Shown here piece by piece: positions 26,219 through 35,118 of a stretch of DNA of 64,000 nucleotides. Within the stretch, counting starts at the first letter, position 1, and every line of letters starts with the position of its first letter. The DNA lies in NCBI GenBank assembly GCA_017513085.1, contig JAFWDK010000027.1:160564-224563 (forward strand). Direction: 5' to 3'. The notes beneath the pieces were generated by a model. It did no database searches, was not told the origin of the DNA, and saw only the letters and a program-made list of their open reading frames with translations. This stretch comes from Clostridiales bacterium. GTDB taxonomy: Bacteria; Bacillota; Clostridia; Saccharofermentanales; Saccharofermentanaceae. Position numbers and translations under genes: made by a program.

Positions 26219-27079
26219 ATGGCTAACAAACCCATTAAAGATACTATTCATGCTAAAGGATTTGATATCGGTATATATACCACCGATTACGAGAATGAAT
26301 TTATATCATTGACGGATATCGCAAGATATAAGAGCGATATGCCTCATGATGTGGTCAAAAACTGGATGAGGAGCCGAGAAACAATAGAGTTTCTTGGAAT
26401 CTGGGAGAGTCTGCACAATCCGAATTTTAAACAGGTCGAATTCGACCTGTTTAGAAAGGAAGCAGGATTGAACGCATTCACAATGTCACCTACAAAGTGG
26501 ATCGAAAGTACAAATGCTATCGGCATCGTTACAAAAGCCGGACGTTATGGCGGAACTTATGCGCATTCCGATATTGCACTCGAGTTTGCATCTTGGGTAT
26601 CTGCCGAATTCAAACTTTATATCATGAAGGACTATCAGAGACTAAGGCGTGATGAAAGTAGCAGGCTGTCTCTTGCATGGAACCTTCACCGCGAGATTGC
26701 CAAGCTTAATTACCGTGTTCATACCGATGCGATCAAGGATAATCTGATTCCACCGGAACTGACATCAACGCAGATCTCATATAAGTATGCAAGTGAAGCA
26801 GATATGCTTAATGTCGCACTTTTCGGTAAGACTGCTAAAGAATGGCGGGATGAGAATCCTGATAAAAACGGCAATATGAGAGATTATGCTACTCTGAATC
26901 AACTCCTTGTTCTGGCTAACATGGAAAGCTATAACGCAATTCTTATTGAACAAGGAAAGCGGATGTCAGAACGTCTTGTTCTCATTAGAAAGCAAGCTAT
27001 TAAACAACTTCAGACACTTGATCTGGTAAGTCTGGACAATCTGCCCAAGCTCCCGGGAGGAGATAATAATGAAGAATAA
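26219..27079 (+). CDS. KilA-N domain protein
   Basis: 286 aa. KilA-N DNA-binding domain across residues 25-150, seen as EFISLTDIARYKSD, WMRSRETIEFLGIWESLHNP, and GRYGGTYAHSDIALEFASWV, then FKLYIMKDYQRLRRDE. The C-terminal half (TSTQISYKYASEADMLNVAL, FGKTAKEWRDENPDKNGNMR) is the common partner region of these phage and element proteins. Likely a DNA-binding regulator or defence-related protein. It overlaps the recombinase start by eleven bases. Confidence 0.9.
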   Translation: MANKPIKDTIHAKGFDIGIYTTDYENEFISLTDIARYKSDMPHDVVKNWMRSRETIEFLGIWESLHNPNFKQVEFDLFRKEAGLNAFTMSPTKWIESTNAIGIVTKAGRYGGTYAHSDIALEFASWVSAEFKLYIMKDYQRLRRDESSRLSLAWNLHREIAKLNYRVHTDAIKDNLIPPELTSTQISYKYASEADMLNVALFGKTAKEWRDENPDKNGNMRDYATLNQLLVLANMESYNAILIEQGKRMSERLVLIRKQAIKQLQTLDLVSLDNLPKLPGGDNNEE

Positions 27080-28757
27080 TAAAAAGAAATGTTATATCTA
27101 TACCCGTGTCTCCACGATGATGCAAGTCGATGGATTCAGCCTTGATGCCCAGAAAGATAAACTCCGCAAGTATGCTGATTATCAAGATTGGGAGGTCGCT
27201 GCTGAGTATTCCGACGAAGGATGCTCCGGTAAGAATATCCAAGGCAGACCTGAGTTCTCGCGCATGATGTCAGATATTGAGGATTGCAAAGATGGAGTCA
27301 GTTATGTTCTCGTCTTTAAGCTTTCACGTTTCGGTCGTAATGCCGCAGATGTTCTGAATTCCTTGCAGATCATGCAGGATTTCGGGGTGAATCTCATCTG
27401 TGTGGAAGATGGTATCGACAGTTCCAAGGATGCAGGTAAGCTCATGATATCCGTCCTTTCCGCTGTTGCTGAGATTGAGAGGGAGAATATCCGTACTCAG
27501 ACCATGGCAGGACGTGAGCAGAAAGCTCGCGAAGGCAAATGGAACGGAGGCTTTGCTCCTTATGGTTATAAGCTTGAAAATGGAGAACTCCTTATTGCCG
27601 ATGATGAAGTTGAGATCATCAATATCATATTTGATCGCTATATACATACGAAGGACGGGATTAACGGCGTAGCAAGCTACCTGAATTCGCATGGCTATAC
27701 AAAGAAGTTACGTCAGAATAATACTATTCCGGGGTTTTCCTCTTCATTTGTTAAGGCAGTAATAGATAATCCGATATATATGGGGAAGATAGCATACGGG
27801 CGTCGAAAGACAGAAAAGAAGATCGGTACCCGTAATGAAATGCACGTTGTGGAGCAATCTGTATTCCCTGTTTATGAAGGTGCACATGAGGCGATAATCT
27901 CTGAAGTGGACTGGAATCTTGCGCAGGAGAAGAGAAAACTTAATGCTTACAAACGCCAGAAGGTTCATGATATCGATCACGCACATATACTTTCGGGAAT
28001 CCTTAAGTGTCCTTGTTGTGGGAAGAGTCTATACGGAAATATCGCCAAGGCACACAGCAAGGATAACAAGACGCGATTCTACTACTATTGCAAGAACACC
28101 TTAGGGGCGACCGGACATCGTTGCACATTTAGACATAATATAGAACAGACAGAGATCAACCAGATGGTTGCATCTATAATATCTGCAATGGTTACAAGAC
28201 CGGACTTCAAGGAAGCGATCACCGAAAAGATAGGATCCGCTGTTGATACCAAGGATATGGAAAAACAGAAGGAAGCCTTGCAGGATAAACTCAGGCAGAC
28301 TCTGGGAACCAAATCCAAGCTTGAGCATCAGATGGACAGTCTAGATGTCCTTGATCCGCACTATGACAGGAAGATGCTGGATCTTCAAAGAAGATATGAT
28401 CAGCAGTACGACATCCTTGCCGATATAGAGAATCAAATCGAGGACCTGAAAGAACAGATTCGTCATATTCAACATGAAAATATAACCGGTAATAATATCT
28501 ATCAGTTGCTTCTAACTTTCGATGAATTGTATGATGAATTCAACGAAGCAGAGAAAAAGGATTTCATGAGATCATTCGTAGAGCGTATCGACATATATCC
28601 CGAAAAGCCTGAAAACGGCTGCTGGATAAAGAATATCGTGTTTAACTTCCCCATTCCGATGAATGGGGAAGACATCACGGAATTGCCCTTGGAATCTCAA
28701 AAGACCGCTGAGACGGTAGTTCTTCTGTCCAAACTATCCAGCACAGCCAGGCTGTAA
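27069..28757 (+). CDS. Large serine recombinase (integrase of the element)
   Basis: 562 aa. Resolvase domain with nucleophile Ser15 in YTRVSTMMQVDGFSLDAQ, then YVLVFKLSRFGRNAADVLN and EIERENIRTQTMAGR. A recombinase domain follows (PYGYKLENGELLI, GVASYLNSHGYTK), then a zinc ribbon (ILKCPCCGKSLYGN) and a long coiled coil at about 400-470. It integrates and excises the element without a resolvase partner. Its last residues AETVVLLSKLSSTARL repeat the RlmD peptide ETVVLLSK, so the 3' end of this gene spans attR and its last ~14 codons derive from the host rlmD. It ends eight bases from the convergent phosphorylase gene. Confidence 0.95.
   Translation: MKNNKKKCYIYTRVSTMMQVDGFSLDAQKDKLRKYADYQDWEVAAEYSDEGCSGKNIQGRPEFSRMMSDIEDCKDGVSYVLVFKLSRFGRNAADVLNSLQIMQDFGVNLICVEDGIDSSKDAGKLMISVLSAVAEIERENIRTQTMAGREQKAREGKWNGGFAPYGYKLENGELLIADDEVEIINIIFDRYIHTKDGINGVASYLNSHGYTKKLRQNNTIPGFSSSFVKAVIDNPIYMGKIAYGRRKTEKKIGTRNEMHVVEQSVFPVYEGAHEAIISEVDWNLAQEKRKLNAYKRQKVHDIDHAHILSGILKCPCCGKSLYGNIAKAHSKDNKTRFYYYCKNTLGATGHRCTFRHNIEQTEINQMVASIISAMVTRPDFKEAITEKIGSAVDTKDMEKQKEALQDKLRQTLGTKSKLEHQMDSLDVLDPHYDRKMLDLQRRYDQQYDILADIENQIEDLKEQIRHIQHENITGNNIYQLLLTFDELYDEFNEAEKKDFMRSFVERIDIYPEKPENGCWIKNIVFNFPIPMNGEDITELPLESQKTAETVVLLSKLSSTARL
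28710..28714. other. Candidate attR core (GAGAC) at the recombinase 3' end
   Basis: Same five bases as in rlmD at 15149-15153, in codons for AETVV. Bases to the right (through the stop at 28757) would be the displaced end of the host rlmD. Confidence 0.55.
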
Positions 28758-28765
28758 ATACGTAT

Positions 28766-31747
28766 TCAGAACTGAACCTTAACTTCGTGCACGGCGCCGT
28801 CGGTAAAGATCGGCACGGCCGCGCCCTCGATCGGCGAACCATCAACCGTGATCGTAACACCATCCTTCGTTCTGGCAAATCCCTCCGGCTTAGAGACCGT
28901 TATGTGATACTGCGCTTTACCGGATGTCACAATGATGTCTTCCGACGTATCTTCCGGACGAAGGATCGGTTCCACGATCAGAGCATCGCTGGTAAAGTCG
29001 ACGCCAAAACTCGTGAAGAGGCACAGCAGGAGCCATGTGGATGTACCGGACAAAGTCGGTCCGATATTCTCGCCTGTTTCGGAGTTGTTATACTGCGTGC
29101 AAAGTCTCGGATTGCCGCAAACGGTAAAAGGCGAAGTCAACGTACGATACGGCAGGATACGGTCGATGACCCAGAATGCCGTCTTCGCCAGACGCTCAGC
29201 CAACGCCTTGTCGTTTACCGCCTTGCTGGCCTTCAGCATCGCAGCAGCCGCCATCATGTTGGCGTGCTTAAATACCGCACCATTCTCACGGTCGCCGGCA
29301 TAATACAGCGCTACGTCGATCTTCGGCGCGATCTGCGGATAATCCACACCTGTGCAAAGGCGGAAACCGAATGGTGTCTTCAGGTTCTTGTCCAGGCTAT
29401 CAAGCATCGTGCTGATCTGTTCTTCAGAAGCACAATCCGCCAATACAGCCCAGCTGAAAGAATTGAGGAAGTAAGTACCGACCTTACCCTCTTCGATCAC
29501 GAGCCCGTCGCCCTTAGCGCCCAGATAAGAAAGGTTCGGCTTATCCTTCCGATTAAAAAGCACTCGTGCGAAGTAGTCTTCTTTCCAGGCATACTCGTTG
29601 ATGCGCTTTTTCAGGTCAACGGAAGCACCTTCCAGATAGGAAGCATACTCTTCATCTCCAAAGTGTCTGTACATACCGATCGCAGCGTCCACGGCAACCT
29701 TCAGCAGGCATGCATTCATGACAGATTCACTGTATTCCGACTCATACGGAACTTCACCGTACTTTTTGCCGGAAGATGCCAACTGCTCCTTGTAGTTTTC
29801 GATCTTCGTCGGACCATTTACGCAATCCGGGTCGACACGCAGGCAATCATTCCAGTCCGCACGGTCAATAAGCGGAAGTCCGTGACCACCGACGGAAATC
29901 TTATAAGAATACGTGAACACTGCCTTGATGGTCTCCAGAACAGAACGCTTCTGTCCTTCTGTCCCGGCGATCGGGAGCTCTTCCTTCAGGAAATCATAGT
30001 CACCGGTCAGGCTGATAAAGCGATCCAGCGCCTGAAGCAGCCACAGTGCATCGTCCGACCACCAGCCCGGCTCCTTGCCCTTCCAGTAGAAGTTATGGTT
30101 CGCGTAGCCTTCCTCGTAGATGTTGGAGATCCATTCGCGGAGAAGTTTCTTTACAAACTCGACTTCACCCATTCCGGCAAAGTAATACATCGATGCAAAG
30201 ATATCCTGGATCTCACGGAAGCCGATCTCACGGTATCCCTTCTGCGTCCAGTCAAGAGAACGGGATACGAAAGTCTGATAGAATACCTGGAACGGCAAGT
30301 TGTTATTCACATATGCTTCGAAGTTTTTGTCTTCGTGCTTGATCTGCATGTAAGAGGCATACTTCTTGGTAAAAGAGATTACCTTATCCAGACAGGATGG
30401 CAAAGCGGCCGCGTCGGTGAAACGCTCGATCAAAGCCTCCAGTTCTTGTTTCATGGTGATGTCTTCCTTGTAGTCCGGATTGACGCAATCGGAAGACAAG
30501 CAAGTAAAGTTATCGATCTGAACTTTTGCACCGGATGCCACGGAGAACGGAGCGGAAACAGCAAAGAATCCAGGACCTTTTCTGGAATGGGCATTCGACA
30601 GCACAGAGACAAACTGCGGATCCTCCAGTGTGCCAGCACCGACGAAATCAGCATATCTGGCGCAGAACTGGTCCGGGAAGACGACCTTGTCGCCCTCGTG
30701 AACCATCAATGTGTTGTAACGGATATTACCCTTTGTCCACTTCGGATTCGGGTTAAATGAGATCGCTCGGATCTCGTCATTGTCGCCATAGAAAACTTCG
30801 GACTGGGCAACGACAGTCGAGAAGATAACATCCTCACGAAGCGCGTGCACTTCCTGCGTACCGAACATTCCTGTATATACGATGCGGAGATGGCGGTTGC
30901 GGTTTCCGGAGTTCGTGATCTCGATCAACTGGGCTTCTGTTGCAACAGGAAGTCCTTGCTCCTGCGGAACGATAAAGATCGTACGGCGGACAGCAAGTCC
31001 GTCCTTAAGTGTATATTCGATCACTGTACGGTTCTGGGCATGACGGCACTCTGCTTTTTCCACCGAATCCTGCTTGGCTGATCCGGAATAGAAAATGACT
31101 TTTCCGTTCTCGACGAGATAGAACTGACGGTTTGCCGGGAAACCATTCTGCTCAGGCAGATAGTCCCAACGTGTCGCCAGGACCTGCGTGTCCGCATGGG
31201 AACGGAAGCATCCGCCGCCCAGACGGTCGATCGCGCTCTTCGGCGTGCTCTGAAGCGGGTGATCGAAACCGATGCGGTTACCGATCAGAAGGTTTGTATA
31301 GTAGTGCGGTCCAGGAGCCGGAGAAGCGAGATCACAGATCAGCTCGCCGCCTTCATCAAGTTTTCCGCCCCACTCGGAAGCATAGTCTATGATCGGAGCT
31401 GCTGCAGAAAGTATCTTCTTTCCTTCCTCTTCTTCAGAAAGATCGCCCACACCGCCGTTATCTTCCACAAAAAGACTGTATTTACCGTCTTTCTTGGCAA
31501 TCAGGACCGAATATTTCGATTCCGCGCAGGCAGAAACATATTCGCAGATCGACTCTTCAGCAAGGAGCGCTGCACAGACCGGTGCCGGGAAAGGAAGCCC
31601 GGCAACTCCAAATACCACGCCACCATTCAGCATGGACACATACTGGGCCGCCACTTCACCGGAAGCAGCTGCCTCTTTAAATCTCTGCTTTAAAACTTCC
31701 GAAGCCGGAGCTGCAACTCCTCTTGCTCTCTCATTTCGCAATGACAT
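28766..31747 (-). CDS. Cellodextrin phosphorylase-type GH94 enzyme
   Basis: 993 aa from ATG 31747 (GGGAGG six bases upstream). Cytoplasmic glycoside phosphorylases of GH94 split beta-glucosides with phosphate and release glucose 1-phosphate, saving ATP. The length fits cellodextrin phosphorylase (about 980-1000 aa) rather than cellobiose phosphorylase (about 810 aa). The catalytic region [19 protein letters not shown] includes the acid Asp, with WWSDDALWLLQAL and LSGTSTWLLLCLF around it. Laminaribiose or other specificities within GH94 cannot be excluded. Together with the second GH94 gene at 32.5 kb it gives a complete phosphorolytic route for cellulose fragments. Confidence 0.88.
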   Translation of the reverse strand: MSLRNERARGVAAPASEVLKQRFKEAAASGEVAAQYVSMLNGGVVFGVAGLPFPAPVCAALLAEESICEYVSACAESKYSVLIAKKDGKYSLFVEDNGGVGDLSEEEEGKKILSAAAPIIDYASEWGGKLDEGGELICDLASPAPGPHYYTNLLIGNRIGFDHPLQSTPKSAIDRLGGGCFRSHADTQVLATRWDYLPEQNGFPANRQFYLVENGKVIFYSGSAKQDSVEKAECRHAQNRTVIEYTLKDGLAVRRTIFIVPQEQGLPVATEAQLIEITNSGNRNRHLRIVYTGMFGTQEVHALREDVIFSTVVAQSEVFYGDNDEIRAISFNPNPKWTKGNIRYNTLMVHEGDKVVFPDQFCARYADFVGAGTLEDPQFVSVLSNAHSRKGPGFFAVSAPFSVASGAKVQIDNFTCLSSDCVNPDYKEDITMKQELEALIERFTDAAALPSCLDKVISFTKKYASYMQIKHEDKNFEAYVNNNLPFQVFYQTFVSRSLDWTQKGYREIGFREIQDIFASMYYFAGMGEVEFVKKLLREWISNIYEEGYANHNFYWKGKEPGWWSDDALWLLQALDRFISLTGDYDFLKEELPIAGTEGQKRSVLETIKAVFTYSYKISVGGHGLPLIDRADWNDCLRVDPDCVNGPTKIENYKEQLASSGKKYGEVPYESEYSESVMNACLLKVAVDAAIGMYRHFGDEEYASYLEGASVDLKKRINEYAWKEDYFARVLFNRKDKPNLSYLGAKGDGLVIEEGKVGTYFLNSFSWAVLADCASEEQISTMLDSLDKNLKTPFGFRLCTGVDYPQIAPKIDVALYYAGDRENGAVFKHANMMAAAAMLKASKAVNDKALAERLAKTAFWVIDRILPYRTLTSPFTVCGNPRLCTQYNNSETGENIGPTLSGTSTWLLLCLFTSFGVDFTSDALIVEPILRPEDTSEDIIVTSGKAQYHITVSKPEGFARTKDGVTITVDGSPIEGAAVPIFTDGAVHEVKVQF

Positions 31748-31912
31748 AGAAACCTCCCATCCGCCGCCAAACGAAGCAGCGGCAAACAAATCTCTGTATT
31801 TTTAATCTTACCATGAAACCAAGTGCTTTTACTATAAAAAAACAGAAAGCCTGTCCGAGCAAAAAGCACGAACAGGTCCGTCAGAAGCACTATGAGCGCA
31901 CACCCCCGTGTA

Positions 31913-32467
31913 TTAACCTAAACGACGCTCATATGCGAAAGAGCTTCCCCTTTCGCCGTACGATTGTGTAACCGGTTCAGATCCCGGATGCTTGCCTTGC
32001 ATCTCCCCCTCCGGACTTAAGAAATCACCAACCCCAACAGGTGATTTTGAAAGCATATCCACAATCGTATCATGCGAACCGTCCTGAACAAAGAATATAA
32101 CCTGCCGTTCCGCCTTTTCCGTTACCGGCATCGCATTTGCACACAGTCTTTCGTGTCATGGAAAAGCACTGCTTCGACCAAGCCCCTTCTTCTTGCGCTC
32201 CGGTCTTTCGGTCAGGCACCCGCTGCATATATACGGGCGCCATTCCTTGTGCAAATAGTAGATGCCGGCATCGTCCCGGTACTTCCCTGAGAATTCTCTC
32301 TGTTGCCACACGATCAAATCCGGTAACGTTCTGTCTCCTCAAACAGACGCTCGATTTTTTCGCGCCAGTATCCGAGAGTACTCGGGTCAGCTTCCCGCCA
32401 AGACATATGTCTTTGTTTTCGGATCCGTCTCATGCGATGCTTCTAAATTCCTCACAACGCATGCATG
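31913..32467 (-). pseudogene. Frameshifted pseudogene between the two GH94 genes
   Basis: No intact reading frame crosses this 0.55 kb, but on the minus strand protein-like segments continue one another by changing frame. In order: VVRNLEASHETDPKTKTYVL (from about 32455), then WREADPSTLGYWREKIERLF (to about 32320), then PDLIVWQQREFSGKYRDDAG and YYLHKEWRPYICSGCLTERP, then LVEAVLFHDTKDCVQM, then PVTEKAERQVIFFVQDGSHD and LSKSPVGVGDFLSPEGEMQ to the stop at 31913. At least four frameshifts are needed. I do not recognise the family; the original protein would have been about 180 aa. An AAGGAG site precedes the 5' end. Sequencing errors could mimic this, but four in one short stretch is unlikely. 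Confidence 0.62.
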
Positions 32468-32493
32468 AGACGGGGATTCTCCTTATTTTTCTA

Positions 32494-34929
32494 TCAGCCC
32501 ATCACGATCTCAACTTTATGTGTCGAACCCGCCGGGAATACAGGAACGAGGTTGCCCTCAACCTTCTCACCATCGATGGTCATAGAGGCTACGCCCTTTT
32601 CCACCTTATTCGGATTCTTCACAGAGATCTCGATCGTCGCTCCGCGGAATACACGTGTTACCTTGTACTCATCCCAGTCAGACGGGATACACGGATCGAT
32701 CCGCAGGCCGTCGAAATCCGGCTTTACGCCGAGGATAGCCTGCGAAATGGCTACGAAGTTCCAAGCTGCAGTACCTGTCAGCCAGGAGTTCTTCGCCTCA
32801 CCCATACGGCTCGCATCTTTACCCGCAATCATCTGCGAATAAACGTACGGCTCGTTTCTATGGATCTCACTGATAGCTTCTCTATAAGCCGGGCAGATCT
32901 TCTTATACAGGCTGAAAGCTCTGTTACCACGTCCGATCACGGTCTCTGCAATCATGATCCACGGATTGTTGTGGCAGAAGATACCGGCATTTTCCTTATA
33001 TCCCGGCGGGTACGAAGAGCACTCACCAAGATTGGGATAGTATATCTGGAAAGCAGGCTGCTGGATCACGATACCATGCTCGCACTCGAGGATATCGCGA
33101 ACGGAGTTCAAAGCTTTCTCCGCGCGGCCGTCTTCCACACCGATTCCGGCCATTACGCAATAGCCCTGGGACTCGATGAAGATCTTGCCTTCCTTGCATT
33201 CTTTGGAACCGACTTTGTTACCGAAAGCATCGTAAGCTCGGAGGAACCACTCACCGTCATAGCCGTTCTCCAGAACAGCCTTACGCATGTCGTCGATCTC
33301 TTTCTGTGCTTTTGCCGCATCATCCTCCATGCCCTTGCGCTTGTAGATCTCAACAAGGTCTGGTCCGATGGCTACGAACATACCGGCGATCAGTACGGAT
33401 TCTGCCACACGTCCGTCTGCTGTGCCGAAGGTCTGGAAAGACTCACCCGGTGTAGTGGAGTGGCAGTTCAGGTTCAAGCAGTCGTTCCAGTCTGCGCGGC
33501 CGATCAGCGGCAGATTGTGCGGACCCTTGTTATTTACTACGTGGTAGAAAGAAGCAGTCAGGTGCTCAAGAAGCGTTCCTGTGTCATCCCAGTTGCAGTC
33601 ATAAGCTGTAGGCTCATCGAGGATCGAGAAATCACCTGTCTCCTTGAGGTAAGCAGCAGTACCTGCGATCAGCCAGAGCGGGTCATCGTTGAAACCGCCG
33701 CCGATGTCGTTGTTACCCTTCTTGGTAAGCGGCTGATACTGGTGATAGCATCCGCCATCACGGAACTGTGTGGCAGCGATGTCGAGGATTCTCTCACGGG
33801 CACGCTCCGGGATCTGATGTACGAATCCGAGGAGGTCCTGGGAAGAATCACGGAAACCGAGTCCACGGCCGACGCCGGACTCAAAATAGGAAGCCGAACG
33901 GCTCATGTTGAATGTAACCATGCACTGGTAAGGATTCCAGATGTTGACCATACGAGCGGTCTTCTCATCCTTCATATCAACAGTATAGAGAGACAACAGG
34001 CGATCCCAGTTCGCAGCAAGTGCCTGCATCGCTGCATCTACCTGCTCATCGGAAGCAAACTGAGCCATCATGGCCTCTGCCGGCTTCTTGTTGATCACAT
34101 GCGGAGCTTCCCACTTCTCTTCGACCGGAAGTTCACAATAGCCGAGGATAAAGATGAAAGACTTCTTCTCACCCGGAGCAAGGGTTACGTTGATCTGATG
34201 GCTTGCGCAAGGCTGCCAGCCGTCAGCCACGGAATTGTTTGCCTGACCTGCTTCAACGACCTGCGGTGCGTCAAAGCCGTTATACATACCCAGGAAAGAT
34301 TCCAGACTGGAATCGAAACCGTCAACTTCCGTATTAACGGAGAAGAAAGCATAGTGATTTCTTCTTTCACGGTATTCGGTCTTGTGGTAGATCGCGGAAC
34401 CCTTGATCTCAACTTGACCTGTGGAATAGTTACGCTGGAAGTTCAGCATATCGTCGGAAGCATCCCAGAGGCACCACTCTCTCAAAGAGAAAAGCTTGAG
34501 GTCCTTGGTCTCCGAAGAATTGTTGGTAAGGATCACACGGTTGATCTCACCCTTGTATCCAAGAGGCACGAACATAAGGAGTTCAGCAGAAACGCCGTTC
34601 TTCTCACCGGTGATGCGGGAATAGCCGAGACCATGACGGCACTCGTACTTATCCAGCTTTGTCTTGCAAGGCTTGAATCCCGGGTTCCAGATGGTATCGC
34701 CGTCCTTGATATAGTAGTAACGTCCGCCATCATCCACAGGAATGTTATTGTAACGGTAACGTGTAATTCTTCTTAATCTTGCATCCTTATAGAAGTTATA
34801 GCCGCCGGCTGTGTTGGAAACGAGTCCGAAGAAATCTTCCGATCCCAGATAGTTGATCCACGGGTATGGTGTCTTCGGGGTTTCGATAACATATTCGCGT
34901 GTCGCATCATCAAAATGTCCGAATTGCAT
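32494..34929 (-). CDS. Cellobiose phosphorylase (GH94)
   Basis: 811 aa from ATG 34929 (AAGGAGG upstream), exactly the usual length of cellobiose phosphorylases. It converts cellobiose and phosphate to glucose 1-phosphate and glucose in the cytoplasm. Diagnostic stretches are the N-terminus [54 protein letters not shown] and the catalytic [15 protein letters not shown], followed by [13 protein letters not shown]. It is on the same strand as the cellodextrin phosphorylase gene, separated by a decayed gene. An AAAAGCACTT motif lies just upstream at 34977. Confidence 0.95.
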   Translation of the reverse strand: MQFGHFDDATREYVIETPKTPYPWINYLGSEDFFGLVSNTAGGYNFYKDARLRRITRYRYNNIPVDDGGRYYYIKDGDTIWNPGFKPCKTKLDKYECRHGLGYSRITGEKNGVSAELLMFVPLGYKGEINRVILTNNSSETKDLKLFSLREWCLWDASDDMLNFQRNYSTGQVEIKGSAIYHKTEYRERRNHYAFFSVNTEVDGFDSSLESFLGMYNGFDAPQVVEAGQANNSVADGWQPCASHQINVTLAPGEKKSFIFILGYCELPVEEKWEAPHVINKKPAEAMMAQFASDEQVDAAMQALAANWDRLLSLYTVDMKDEKTARMVNIWNPYQCMVTFNMSRSASYFESGVGRGLGFRDSSQDLLGFVHQIPERARERILDIAATQFRDGGCYHQYQPLTKKGNNDIGGGFNDDPLWLIAGTAAYLKETGDFSILDEPTAYDCNWDDTGTLLEHLTASFYHVVNNKGPHNLPLIGRADWNDCLNLNCHSTTPGESFQTFGTADGRVAESVLIAGMFVAIGPDLVEIYKRKGMEDDAAKAQKEIDDMRKAVLENGYDGEWFLRAYDAFGNKVGSKECKEGKIFIESQGYCVMAGIGVEDGRAEKALNSVRDILECEHGIVIQQPAFQIYYPNLGECSSYPPGYKENAGIFCHNNPWIMIAETVIGRGNRAFSLYKKICPAYREAISEIHRNEPYVYSQMIAGKDASRMGEAKNSWLTGTAAWNFVAISQAILGVKPDFDGLRIDPCIPSDWDEYKVTRVFRGATIEISVKNPNKVEKGVASMTIDGEKVEGNLVPVFPAGSTHKVEIVMG

Positions 34930-35050
34930 AGTATGGTGCCTCCTTAAAGTAAAATCAGGTATCATTATCATACACTAAAAGCACTTGAAAAAGAACGTTT
35001 CGCTCTCATGTTTTTTCTGAAAAAACCTATATTTTTCAGTGCATTCGGGC

Positions 35051-35083
35051 AAAAAGCAACCGTTTCCGAACTCGAAAACGGTT
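35051..35083 (-). terminator. Terminator of the solute-binding lipoprotein gene
   Basis: AACCGTTTCCGA (35058-35069) / TCGAAAACGGTT (35072-35083), one mismatch, with AAAAA on the left that reads as T tract on the minus strand. Confidence 0.78.
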
Positions 35084-35118
35084 TCGCTTGTTTCGAAACA
35101 GAAAAACTTTCTGATGGG

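Larger units (their letters stand above)
15149..28714. mobile_element. Integrative mobilizable element inserted in the 3' end of rlmD (13.56 kb)
   Basis: Left edge lies in codons for HVETVVLLSK of rlmD and right edge in codons for AETVVLLSK at the end of the serine recombinase; GAGAC is shared at 15149-15153 and 28710-28714. Swapping the halves gives an rlmD ending VETVVLLSKLSSTARL-stop directly facing the cellodextrin phosphorylase gene, a plausible empty site. Contents in order: two lipoproteins, anti-sigma and ECF sigma, DUF2079 protein, BlaR-like, BlaI-like, oriT, ATPase, DUF3847, MobA/MobL relaxase, small protein, XRE, KilA-N, large serine recombinase. No conjugation (type IV secretion) genes are present, so it must be mobilised in trans. 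The host octamer GTGCTTTT is absent inside. Exact crossover bases cannot be fixed by eye. Confidence 0.82.

Noticed and set aside
22247..28768. CGTATTCA at 22247 and 28761 as the att repeats of the element
   Set aside because: Eight bases only, one copy inside the ATPase gene and one on the host stop codon; the rlmD/recombinase peptide match explains the boundaries much better.
28787..30760. Plus-strand open frame of 657 codons
   Set aside because: Antisense to the cellodextrin phosphorylase gene; no family resemblance.
32137..34776. Plus-strand open frame of 879 codons
   Set aside because: Antisense to cellobiose phosphorylase, whose protein is highly conserved; the frame is a shadow.
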